A stretch of DNA of 64,000 bases, taken from NCBI GenBank assembly GCA_026929865.2, contig CM049402.1, positions 12,436,001-12,500,000 of the forward strand, given 5' to 3'. The notes under the pieces were generated by a model, which was not told the DNA's origin, did not search any database, and saw only the letters and a program-made list of their open reading frames with translations. Positions within the stretch are counted from its first letter, which is position 1; each line of letters starts with the position of its first letter. The DNA comes from Hyperoplus lanceolatus. Lineage: Eukaryota; Chordata; Actinopteri; Uranoscopiformes; Ammodytidae. Made by a program: the position numbers and the translations under genes. Shown here piece after piece: positions 53,022 to 63,534 of the stretch.

Positions 53022-53455
53022 CTGTTTACAGAGCCTAGGCTGTGTATAAAGACCTACTTCACCAGTGGAAATGTGAAGGTGTATTGAACCCTGAGATCCT
53101 AAATATGCAGACATTTTAGAAATCGGTTCATCCTAGCCTGAGAAAAGGGAGAAAGAGTGTATTATATTCTCACCGTCTAACCCTACATTTTTATTTTAGA
53201 TCTTTGTAGGGTTGGGATTAACAGGACAGCTGGGCCAAGGGAAGACTGATGAAAGACTGAGGGAAGAAACACCTCATTCATTAAATTATAATAGCGATTT
53301 TATAATGATAGAACGCCGGTTCCGTATGGGTGAAGTATTCCTTTAACAGCATATTTTTCAGCGCACACACAGTACAAACAGGTAGCGGATCATGGGGAGA
53401 TATTCACTGATTTAGAGACAAAAAGTGATGTTGACAACAAGCGTTCTCCTGGCTA
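53022..53455. repeat. Palindromic MITE family, copy f, interrupted
   Basis: The piece TTTACAGAGCCTAGGCTGTG (53025-53044) and the continuation CAGCGCACACACAGTACAAA to ACAAGCGTTCTCC are separated by a 293-base insertion. Confidence 0.55.
53055..53347. mobile_element. Small MITE nested in copy f
   Basis: Its ends TACTTCACC and GGTGAAGTA are exact 9-base inverted repeats. It interrupts the palindromic MITE. No coding content. Confidence 0.4.
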
Positions 53456-53605
53456 TACACCTGTGTGCGAAGAAGTATGTGGTATTCCTTATTTCAAATG
53501 TTACATGTTGTTGCTTTAAATCTTATTGTTTGTGTCAGAGATCGTCCATGCAAAATCACCAGTTTATGCTCCACAATGTTACTTATATTTATCTACATAA
53601 ATAAT

Positions 53606-53736
53606 TAGGGCTGTCAAGCGATTAAAAAAATTAATCTAATTAATTACAGGCTCTGTGATTAATTAATCTAAATTAATCGCATACTTTTATGACACTTTTA
53701 TACCTGTTTATAAACGGCTGTATAGCCTGCTACAGT

Positions 53737-53776
<40 letters not shown>

Positions 53777-54331
53777 CTCCGTCTCTCGTAACTTCTGTCT
53801 CCACAACAGACAGCGCTGCACTTCCACAGATGCCTATGCCGATTCATTCACCATCGTCATACTCATAGGCAAAAATATTGACACACACACACATACACAC
53901 ACACGGGGCGGGTGTCCGTTTACGCGGGAGACGAGACAGCTAGCAAACAAAATTGAGACACATGGAGGAAGATTGAGATATACTGTTTTGAACCTATATT
54001 GTTGCACCCACTAAATCAATAATGCACAGACACTGCAGAGAATAAAGTAAGATGTCTTCCTACCTTCATGCTTATTTGCCCTAAGCATCCCATAAACTGT
54101 CCATTGAGCCCTCGGCCCGCCCTTTCCTCTGCTTCTCTCTTTACTTTTCTCCCTTTTACCCGTGCGGGCTGTGTATGCAAGCTACAGGTGCAGCTCACCG
54201 AGCTGCGCACCTCTTTTGCACCGGGTCAAAGGGCACTATAGAAGTGTGATTAATCTACGTTAATTTTTTTAATCGCGTTAATTTTTCTGTGATTAATTAA
54301 TCAAAATGAATACGTTAATTTGACAGCCCTA
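53606..54331 (+). mobile_element. hAT-like MITE, copy 1 (726 bp)
   Basis: Ends TAGGGCTGTCAAG and TTGACAGCCCTA. An exact 8-base duplication TAAATAAT flanks it (53598-53605 and 54332-54339), typical of hAT elements. No transposase. Subterminal ATTAATTAA-rich sequence and a (TC)n run inside. Confidence 0.75.
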
Positions 54332-54344
54332 TAAATAATATATG

Positions 54345-54943
54345 AAATCATTCTGTGTTTGTTTTCCATCTTAATGTAGAGAAGTGTGCCTATATGATAT
54401 TTAAGCCTAAACATATTATTTTATCTGATCATATCCAGTCCATTTTCATGGCAAACAATGCACTTGCAAATGTTTCTTATGTAAAGTTTTTAGGGTTTTT
54501 TATTGACAATAAGCTCAGTTGAAAAAAACATTTATCCCAGGTGTTCAATAAATTATCGAGAAACATTTGGGTTATAAGATTTTTTTTATGGATTTATATT
54601 ACTGCCTAATTTATCCCTTTATATCCTATGGCAATATAGTTTGGGCAAGTACATATAAAACCAGTGTCAAAGTCTAAAGTTGTTAAGCATACAGTATATG
54701 ATGTGAATACTCTTCAGATCGGCACTTTTGTGTTCCAGTTTTTCAATAATTTACTTCCTTCTTCTTTTAGCGTTTTTTTATAACCAGGTCACAGTTCCAC
54801 GGTCATCAGAGCAGATCTGTTGATCTCCTTCACCGTCAATTTTACAGAACAAATCTTGGCCAGTTTTCAATTAAGGGTAGAGGTCCTGTCATTTGGGACA
54901 GTTTTCCTGTTACTCTCCGTAAACACTCATCATTAGTAACTTT
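54345..54943 (+). mobile_element. Decayed LINE reverse transcriptase fragment
   Basis: A + strand frame with stops reads YVKFLGFFIDNKLS and later LHRQFYRTNLGQFSIKGRGP, the region after the catalytic core in non-LTR retrotransposons. It is cut off by the second hAT-like MITE at 54944. Confidence 0.6.
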
Positions 54944-55674
54944 TAGGGCTGTCAAATTAAGGCGTTAATTTCGATTAATTAATCACAGAAAAATTAACGC
55001 GATTGAAAAAATTAACGCAATTAATCGGACTTCTATAGTGCCCTTTGACCCGGTGCAAAAGTGGTGCGCAGCTCGGTGAGCTGCACCTATAGCTTGCATA
55101 CACAGCCCGCACGGGTAAAAGGGAGAAAAGTAAAGAGAGAAGCAGAGGAAAGGGCGGGCCGAGGGCTCTATGGACAGTTTATGGGATGCTTAGGGCAAAT
55201 AAGCATGAAGGTAGGAAGACATCTTACTTTATTCTCCGCAGTGTCTGTGCATTATTGATTTAGTGGGTGCAACAATGTATAGGTTCAAAACAGTATCTCT
55301 CAATCTTCCTCCGTGTGTCTCAATTTTGTTTGCTAGCTGTCTCGTCTCCCGCGTAAACGGACACCCGCCCCGTGTGTGTATGTGTGTGTGTCAATATTTT
55401 TGCCTATGAGTACGACGATGGTGAATGAATCGGCATAGGCATCTGTGGAAGTGCAGCGCTGTCTGTTGTGGAGACAGAAGTTACGAGAGACGGAGAGCGA
55501 GAGAGAGAGCGAGAGAGAGAGAGCGAGAGAGAGAGAGAGACAAACTGTAGTAGGCTATACAGCTGTTTATAAACAGGTATAAAAGTGTCATAAAAGTATG
55601 AGATTAATTTAGATTAATTAATCACAGAGCCTGTAATTAATTAGATTAATTGTTTTAATCGCTTGACAGCCCTA
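54944..55674 (-). mobile_element. hAT-like MITE, copy 2 (inverted)
   Basis: A close reverse-complement copy of 53606-54331, starting TAGGGCTGTCAAATTAAG and ending CGCTTGACAGCCCTA. The flanking octamers do not match each other, unlike copy 1. Confidence 0.75.
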
Positions 55675-56440
55675 ACATATATAAATTAACAAATAAACCA
55701 TCAATTTGTCTTGTTATATTTAATAAATAATAAAATAAATAGATTCAGAGTACAACAGAAATTGATGTCACAACTGTGGGACAGAGGTCCTCTCACCGTT
55801 AATGGTCTGACCAATGACATCGGCCAATTCATAGTTATGGTTTAAAAGATTATTGCCCAGTCAGATGGCAGTCTGTTAGTACTCCTCGTAAACCACACCC
55901 TTGGCTGGATTCGTCTTTTAACATTCCTAAGTTACAAATACATTTTAAACTGAATATATGATGAATATGAATAGGGAAGTAGCTCAAGAAAACCCACGTC
56001 ATCAGCATCATTAAGTATTTTGACATGTCACATACTTTACCATGTACTGATGCAGAACTACTGCTTTTCTGATGCAAAGACAATTTTAAAACTTAAAAAC
56101 TTGAAAATGAGCCTTTCATATCATAATTTCGCTTCCATACTTTTTAATTATTTTATAAATATTTTTTCATTGTTTTGACATATCTGATTTATTATTGTTA
56201 TTCATTCCTATTCTTATTATTGATCATTATGATATTTCATAGAAACTAGACTGATATAATTAATGATACAGGCATCATAATCCCAGTAGTAGTGTCAATG
56301 GTATCCTTAGTTCTCTAATATTTGGTCTAAAACAGTTGCATAATCAGAATCAGTTGCATAATCAGAATCATGTAAAGCATATAGAAGGCAGCCACTACTA
56401 TATATTATTGTAAAATTCACCAACCTTTTGCTTTATCTTA
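55675..56440. other. AT-rich spacer
   Basis: No gene recognised; may contain further decayed LINE sequence beyond the MITE. Confidence 0.35.
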
Positions 56441-56443
56441 CCT

Positions 56444-56479
56444 GTGAAACATCTGAAGAGGATGCGTAGCTCGACATTG
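56444..56479 (-). CDS. Orphan first exon MSSYASSSDVSQ
   Basis: On the - strand an ATG at 56479 opens 12 codons (MSSYASSSDVSQ) ending in CAG|GTAAGA, a good donor. The gene it belongs to is not identified. The nearest - strand gene downstream is stap2-like; splicing to the CACACAG just before its ATG would give a short upstream ORF. An ISRE-like site lies about 50 bases upstream. Confidence 0.3.
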
Positions 56480-56526
56480 TTGTTGTGACTGAGTGACTGA
56501 GCAGGTTAGTCCTCTGAGTGCCAACA

Positions 56527-56538
56527 GGAAAGTGAAAC
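56527..56538 (+). promoter_or_regulatory. ISRE-like element
   Basis: GGAAAGTGAAAC agrees with the interferon-stimulated response element core GAAANNGAAA. It is 48-59 bases upstream of the orphan ATG on the - strand. A TATATA lies near 56582. Confidence 0.4.
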
Positions 56539-56639
56539 CTTCTGGAAACTTGCAAAGCCATGCCTCTGGTGTGTAAAAACCATATATAGTAAATAATAGG
56601 TAAAAACTCAGCACCCCACATGATTCCTTATTAGTCAGA

Positions 56640-57870
56640 ATTGTATTTGTGATTCAAATGAGCCAATGTAGGCCTACAATTCACATTTTAATACCTTCAA
56701 ACTGGAATAAAACACACAACAAAATCAACCAATAAACATTAACACGTTGAATATAATATTGGAGCTTGTCTTCGTTGTCTTGTAATAGGCTATGTCATAC
56801 ATCTGTTGCCATATTTATGGTATACATGCCAATGCATCAGAAACCTGGGTCAGGGTGATGATAACTGATTTAAAGCTCGGCCAATTTTTAAAGTGTTTTT
56901 CATATACAATGTAGGTTATCCTTCCACAGGCCTGGCCCATGTTGTATCAAAGGACACGCCCTAAAGGTCTTTTTTGTAAACGTCCCTGTTGGTTTGTTTG
57001 TATGGACCAGAAATAGGTGCTCCCTTTTGGGTTGTTGGGTGGCTTTCCACTTGTTTCTCTCTTCTCCTAGCCACCACAGTTTCGCCCATAGTCCCCTGGA
57101 GAACTAGCTGTACAAAACTGATGCCCCCAAAAGTCTTGTTAATGGGAGATTGCTAAAGTGGTGATCAACCAGATTAGTTTTTGTCATTTGTAGTGGTTGA
57201 GAGTCTGTTTTATCTTTACAAGTTACAGCTTGAAAATGGCAGCTTGGTTCAAACTTGCTTATGTATTGCTGCCTATGAGCAAAGCCATGACTACTACCGC
57301 CCCCTACTGAGGCAGAGCGTTAACTACATAGGCTAACTGATAATGTTCTGAAGAGAAAACACCTGTGGCTCTGTTCAATTTAGGGTTGAGCAGTACAAAC
57401 TTTTTTTTAATACATTAATACACCGAAACTCTTCGAATCCTACACCTCATAAGATATTTTTTGACTCTAAGATTTGTAAGATGTCTAAATAAGCATTGGA
57501 GGTTTATAATGTGCCCTGCTCACTTTTTAAATTGCAAACATGCGCACAAGACTCTCGCAGAAAGCAGAAATGTGATCACCTGCATTAAAAGAAATTCCCC
57601 AAAGTCTCCTAGGCAAATAGTCGTACAATACATGAGCTTATGTGTGTCCTCGTGGGTAGATATACGGAGCAGGCACATTTGCGACCATATGTCTGCTCCC
57701 TACATGCCTCCCATAGACTAATTTCCACCCCTAGGCCACAGATTTCTTTCTCAGTTGTGTTTTTTGACCCCGCCGGTCCCTCTGGCATCTCAACTCTCCT
57801 CTTTTTAATCCCTCATGCTGTAGGGGAGGCCAGGGAGACTCGCACTAAGGAGAGAAAACCAGCCACTCTT
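56640..57870. other. Spacer between orphan exon and Pax gene
   Basis: No coding sequence recognised. A possible Pax terminal exon lies at its right border (57876-57913). Confidence 0.4.
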
Positions 57871-57875
57871 CTCCA

Positions 57876-57913
57876 TCACGGGGCCCATAATGATGCTCCC
57901 CTGCCACCACTGA
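57876..57913 (-). CDS. Possible terminal exon of the Pax gene
   Basis: After the acceptor TTTTCTCCTCAG the phase left by the 58610-58753 exon gives VSGGRGASLWAP and a stop. This would make a Pax protein of about 245 residues. Other frames from the same acceptor are open longer, so the assignment is weak. Confidence 0.2.
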
Positions 57914-58215
57914 CTGAGGAGAAAATGGCCACAGGAGTGAAGGGAATAGGGGGATATAGTCTCATATATTGGACTGATAAGCAACAGAACATGTTTCATT
58001 TAACTACAAGTTATTTAAATAACACATGACAGCCGAGGTTTGTACTTTCAGTTTTATTTCAACATTTTAGGCTTCTGTCTTGATGTCGGCCGTTTTGGTA
58101 TGTTGTGGTATGATACTCCTTACTTCGGAGGTCTATGGCAGCATTGTTCGACTGTAGTGACACGGCGGCCCTAAACAAGAGGACAGGTGAGAGGAAAACC
58201 CTTTGAGCAAAACAT

Positions 58216-58556
58216 TAAGGGTGGAGTCAGCGATTCTGGAGAACGCTCGTTGACGAAATCGCTTGTTGTCAAAATCGGTGAATATCTCCACACGATCCTC
58301 TACCTGTCCGTTAATAAAATCTGGTGTTGATACACAGCCAAGACACTTTAAAACGGGCATGTAAACAAAATGTTTGTAAACAAAGGGGGCCCACGTAGCT
58401 AGTAACATGTTTATTTACAGAGCCTAGGCTGTGTATTGACACTGGACATGTTTTTAGCTCACATACAGTAGCTACGGACAACTAGCAGTCTTTAGGAGAT
58501 ATTATCTGATGTGGATTTAGACAACAAGCATTCTCAAGAATCACTCCACCTTTAAA
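58216..58556. repeat. Palindromic MITE family, copy g
   Basis: Full-length copy: GGTGGAGTCAGCGATTCTGG to AGAATCACTCCACCTTTAA, with a central CAGAGCCTAGGCTGTGTATT. It lies just left of the last assigned Pax exon. Confidence 0.75.
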
Positions 58557-58609
58557 GCTGAACTAGTATTAGATATACTGTAAGTGATGATATTTTCAAG
58601 CAGACTGAC

Positions 58610-61600
58610 CTAAGATGTCTGGATTATGATTGGCTGGCAGTCCTGGGTAGAAGGTCAGACTAGAGAGAGAGGTCAGGCAGGGGTCAGCCCATCCCCAGGC
58701 GTCATTACAGGAGCACTGCTGGTCGCGGTAGACACTGCAGGACAAGTCCCCTCCTGGAAAAAAAATAAAGCAGTTTCTGTTCCCCTGTTCACTCTTATTT
58801 CTCCTTCCACCTCCGTCCCCCGGCTGCAAACTTCACTTGTTCTAATTAGCCCAATGACAGAACACATGCATCCGTGTGGTGTGTTCCCCCTGGTGTAAGC
58901 CTGTGCATTTATCTATATGCAATCTCCCTTTTCTAATGGCTGCGGTGATGGAGGAGTCGGAGGTGTAAGCGGGCCTGTAATGAGCGGCTGTGGTGAGGGG
59001 GAGACAGGGAGGACAGAAGCATGGGGAGCCGAGGTGGAGCTCCTGCTGCGGAGGTGCTTTCAGCCAGAGTAATATTAACACAGGACCAGCGGGTTTAGCC
59101 ATCAGTCTGCAGCTGTGGGGTCTGGTTCCACAGAGAATCCCCTGTAATCTCTGTGTTTTTGCCATGCAAATACATTCATCTGCACAACATGTTTAATACA
59201 CAAAGTAATACACCAATACACTTGGTGTATTACAACACAGGAATATAGGTTTCCAGTCAGTCATTACTTTTTCACAATTTTAAACAACTTGTTTTGAGAA
59301 ATACAAGAAACATGAATAAGAAGATTGAATGACTTAATACAAAAAAACAATTCCTTTTTTAGCTAAGCTAACCTGTTAAGTGTCTTAAAAGTACAATGTC
59401 AATAGCCCCTGACCGCTCCAGGAACACAGCACAGAAACCATGCCTTAATGCTTTGTAAAATGCTGGTTTAATTTTTTTATTTTAATCAAAAGTTAAAGGA
59501 ATAGTTCAACAATTTTAATTAATAGGTTTTTTCCTCGCTCTGCTGTTCAAAATGCCAGAAACCATCCCTTTAACTACGTGTGTGTGTATTTTGACAGTCA
59601 AAAGATAAACTATGTAAACTAATCACTAAACGCTCCTGTATGCTTGTGACCTATTTATTTACCACGTTTTGTTGTGCTCTACATTTTTTACATGTAATAT
59701 CATGAATCAAATAAAAAGCAGGAAACTTCAGACTGCCTGTGAAGGCTCTCTAATCCTACACTGTGATGTATGAGATTGAAGTTAAATATTCGACAGATGT
59801 TTATAAGCACATAATACAGTACATGCTGAAGTTGAGTCAGAACTTGTTATTGTATTTTAGTAAATGGAATTATCTGTTTTTTCCTACTGTGACTTTTTTT
59901 CTTCCTTCTTTGCAGAGGCCTATTAAGCACAAACTAATACGGTGATCACACTCACAGACTATTTTACCTTCCTTGTGTTTGCTGCTGCATTTTCTGATCC
60001 CCAGAATTCCACTAATGGTGTAGCAGGACTCGGATGCATACGTTGTCCCCACGGCAACAGATGATGCTGCAAGCAAGGGTAGAGCGAGGTCAGGGTTGGC
60101 AAAAGTGAGAGAGCGAGACAGAGGGAGTTGAGAGAGAGCAGAATGGAGGTAAAAACTTACCAACTTCACAAGACTCTGGAGGGACTTTGTTTCTGAGGAT
60201 CCTGTTGAGACAGAGGGAACTCGCTCACTGCTAACTATGTTGTAGAGAGACACATGAGGTCTCCCATAGATAGTATAAGGTCTCCCATACGTACCTGTTG
60301 ATGGAGCTGATGCTGGGCACGCTGCCGTGGTCACACACCCTCTCCAGCAGCAGCCTGTCCCGGATCTCCCAGGCGAACATGGTGGGGTTGGTGCGTTTCA
60401 AGTGCAGGATGGTTTGCACCACTCTTGGAGTGGCCACTTTGGGCTTGGAGCCTCCGATTACTCCTGGTCTGATGCTCCCTGTCTCATTGTACCTGAACTC
60501 ACAATGTTAAGATCTGTCAGTGGGGTAAACAGTTTACCTGAGTGGAAGGTTTAATAAATACAGATGCTGAGGTGATTTGTGATATGTTGGAATCAAGTGA
60601 GAGAGACACCAAAAGCACAGAGCAGCCAAAGCACCACCACAGTCTGAAAGGCTACACATACATTTTAATGAGGACACACAGGCAGCATTTCTGTTGTGTT
60701 TAATGTTGTGGAATGTGTTCACTGGCAAAAGCCAAAAGACAAATGTCCACCAAGGTGGACAATAAAGTCTATCTAATCTTATCTATTCCAGCAGCCTATT
60801 TACACTGAAGTTAAAATACACTTGGATACATGAAAAAATTATAGCCTAAAGCTTTTGACACATTTACATGAGGGGAGCGGAGCAGTTCAAACAGAATTGC
60901 CAAATGACCCAAAAGCAATTTAACAATATGCTTAAGTCGCCCAACATCTTCTCATTACAGATAACTCAAAACTCATATGAACTATGATTTAATACATTAA
61001 TACACAGGCTATATGAATGAGCGAAACATCCCTTTACCTGGCCAGTATTTTGCTGACACAGCCGTGACTGACGCGCAGGCGGCGGGAGATCTCGCAGGGA
61101 CGCACACCCCGTTGAGCAAGCTCCACGATGCGCTGTCTCGCGATGTGCGGTAAAGGGCGCCCGTTAATGAAGACCCCACCGAGCTGGTTTACGCCGCCAT
61201 GCCCTGAGCACCAAGGCGTATCAAAGAAAGACAATTACAAAAGGCATGCTTTACTTATTTACTCACTCTGCGTAATTGTGGCACCTCATAACTTTCACTG
61301 AATAACACAACACATTTATATTGAAAGAGTCACTGAATATAAATATCTTGGCATCTGGATAGATGAAAAACTCTCTTTTACATTTCACATAAAAAATGTT
61401 GTCTGTCGTCTGCGACAAAAGATTGGATATTTTTATAGGAATAAAGCCACCTTCCCGTTGTTCAGTAGGAAAAGGATTATTGAGGCAGTTTTTATGTCTG
61501 TCCTTGATTACGGTGATGTGGTTTATCGGCATGCATCTCGTTCATGCCTTAAACTCCTAGACTCTGTATTTCACTCTGCTTTGAGATTCATTACAGGAGA

Positions 61601-62219
61601 TGCTTATAATACACACCATTGTGTTTTATATGAAAAGGTTGGGTGGTCCTCCCTTAAAGAGAGACGTGATGCACATTGGCATATTTTTATAAATAAAGCT
61701 CTGACTGGAAAGCTACCACTCTATTTGACAGAAGTGCTGCTTATTTCAGATGGGCTTAATCAAACCCGCTCAACTGACATGCTCATGTTATATGTTCCCT
61801 ATGCCCGGTCTGAGCTTGGTAAAACCGCTTTTAGCCATAGTGCCCCTGACTCCTGGAACAGCCTACAACATACAGTTAAAATAAATACACTAATAACTGT
61901 CAACCAATTTAAAATCATTCTTTTGAATCAGCCCCTCTACACTTGTAACTGTTTTAATTAGGCTATTGTCTCTTTCATTCAATTGATCTGAATGTTTTAA
62001 ATTGTTGTTGTCTCTGTGTGTGTGTGTGTGTGTGTGTAAACTTGTTATGTATTCTCATTGTATATTGTGTATCTGTACAAACTCGACGTCATTGTAAAAG
62101 AGGGTCACCCCTCAATTGATCTTTCGATGTTAAATAAAGGAAAATTAAAAAAAATAAATTTACTCACTCTGTGTGACGGTGAGCGGCACCTGTCCAAAGC
62201 GCACGTCCATCACAGACAT
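58610..62219 (-). CDS. Divergent Pax transcription factor (Pax2/5/8-like, possible pax5 paralogue)
   Basis: Exons on the - strand: 62219-62168 ([17 protein letters not shown]), 61203-61038, 60492-60295, 60201-60161, 60066-59968 and 58753-58610, in phase. The first two join as A|GG, giving [10 protein letters not shown]. The paired domain covers residues 18 to about 143, with [21 protein letters not shown] and [10 protein letters not shown]. Introns fall after KILAR and SSINR, and exons 2 and 3 are 166 and 198 bases, as I recall for Pax2/5/8; Pax1/9 has the paired domain in one exon. Residues 168-175, YTISGILG, form an octapeptide-like motif (PAX2 YSINGILG). No homeodomain helix follows; exon 6 is Cys/Trp-rich and unfamiliar. 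Some residues ([16 protein letters not shown]) look like Pax1/9, others ([18 protein letters not shown]) like Drosophila Pox neuro. Paired-domain identity sure, subfamily inferred, 3' end unresolved. Confidence 0.8.
58754..59967. other. Pax intron 5
   Basis: Intron of 1.2 kb with no recognised element. Confidence 0.5.
61271..62157 (+). mobile_element. 5'-truncated LINE insertion in Pax intron 1
   Basis: A + strand frame from about 61310 ([19 protein letters not shown]) to 61961 is the C-terminal part of a non-LTR reverse transcriptase, including [12 protein letters not shown]. It ends in an AATAAAGGAAAATTAAAA-type tail. A 14-base duplication ATTTACTCACTCTG at 61257-61270 and 62158-62171 brackets it. 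The right copy overlaps the Pax exon 1 donor. A (GT)n run sits at about 62016-62037. Confidence 0.8.
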
Positions 62220-63534
62220 ACCTGCTTAACTTCTATACGTTGGTTGGTAAGTTACAATGTACTTTTGGTCTCGAGGATACAACATTTCCTACTCAATTAA
62301 ACAGGGACTGAAAATGTGAGCACTGTTCAGGTTTAGTCCGGTATGTTTGTGTTTGCTGAGCATTTTAGTGATAGTACCTGAGCGGTGGACAGCAGAACGA
62401 GCCTTTTGATTGGCCGCACACGCACGGGTGCACGCGCTCCATTAGGCTATCTTGTTGTTTTCTGTAGCCAGCGTTTTGGTAGGCTATAATGTGACACCCG
62501 GAGAATGCTTTTTTTGTCCAATCCGGTAGTTCAAATGAAAACGATTTAAAAATATCTATGGGGCTTGTTATAATTTCTTACTAAAATAATTTAAAGAAAA
62601 GGCAGCCAATCCTGAAGTTCTAAATAGCCTAGTTAACATTTCTTTTATTTTATTAATCGATAGGCTAATAATTTCATCTTGGAAACAAACAACTAGGGAT
62701 TGGTGACAAGGTGGGAGCTGCAACAGCTTTTGCTGGTTGTATTGGCCCTTTAAATGTATCAAGTCATTCTGAAGCACTATAAATGACCTTTCATTGACAG
62801 CTTCTTCATTGATACCATAGATAGTATAATGAAGATTGATACATCAGTTTTTTGGCCACAATTTTGATTATTCGGTTTCAAGAAACGTTTCAGTTTCATA
62901 TATGACATATATTTGCTATTACGCTGGACATTAAGTAATGTATATTTGCCCGTTATGACTTTTTAATCCAGATGTTAGCAGCTGTAACATGGGCGATACA
63001 GCTTTAAAAAGCTGCGCGCGCACACAAGCTGACAGGCTGAAAGCATGGGCTGAAAGCAGTTTTTGGCACGAGACCGGAAACACCGGCTAAAGCGCCTCAG
63101 AGCAACACGTAAACAACAATGGAAGTAGCAACCATTCATTTGTAAGGAAGAAAATAGCGAACTGAAAACGGTATGGGCCGAAAAGTGTCATCACATACTT
63201 TATTTCACACAGGTGCTTTCGCTTCTTGAGCTTTATCAACTAAGACGGGCCGGCTACTACAAAGCTAACGTAACTTTACGTTAGCATAGCGCTGGTTAGC
63301 CTGATGTTAACCCACGTGTCATTGTATTTTGAAGGTTTACACACTTACCTCATTGTTACATGTTTAAGAAAGACATCCCCATTGAAATCCCAGTCAGTTC
63401 CATTTCCGCCAGATGCCAATTATTATATTATTAACACAAAGTTGGCAAATGATCTATTAGCCTCCGCTGTTTGACGGTAGTGCATTTAGCCGTCGTTGGA
63501 TGGTGCTGTTCAACTGCTTTCTGCTGGTTGCACT
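62220..63534. promoter_or_regulatory. Divergent promoter region between Pax and zcchc7-like gene
   Basis: 1.3 kb between two head-to-head start codons. CpG-rich patches lie at about 62395-62445 and 63010-63100. A GCTAACGTA/TACGTTAGC inverted repeat with a 4-base loop is at 63264-63285. Start sites cannot be read from sequence. Confidence 0.5.

Noticed and set aside
54016-54210. ORF MRSSVSCTCSLHTQPARVK and its twin at 55061
   Set aside because: Both lie in the same region of the two inverted hAT-like MITEs and have no recognisable protein; they are repeat sequence.
57290-57320. CTCF-like ACCGCCCCCTACTG
   Set aside because: Only a partial match to the core and no supporting context.
58596-59196. 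Long + and - strand ORFs around 58.6-59.2 kb as separate genes
   Set aside because: Part overlaps the Pax exon 58610-58753 in its own frame; the rest shows no domain and no splice support.
61458-61961. A host gene in the Pax intron
   Set aside because: The frame is a reverse-transcriptase C-terminus inside a target-site duplication, so it is a truncated LINE.
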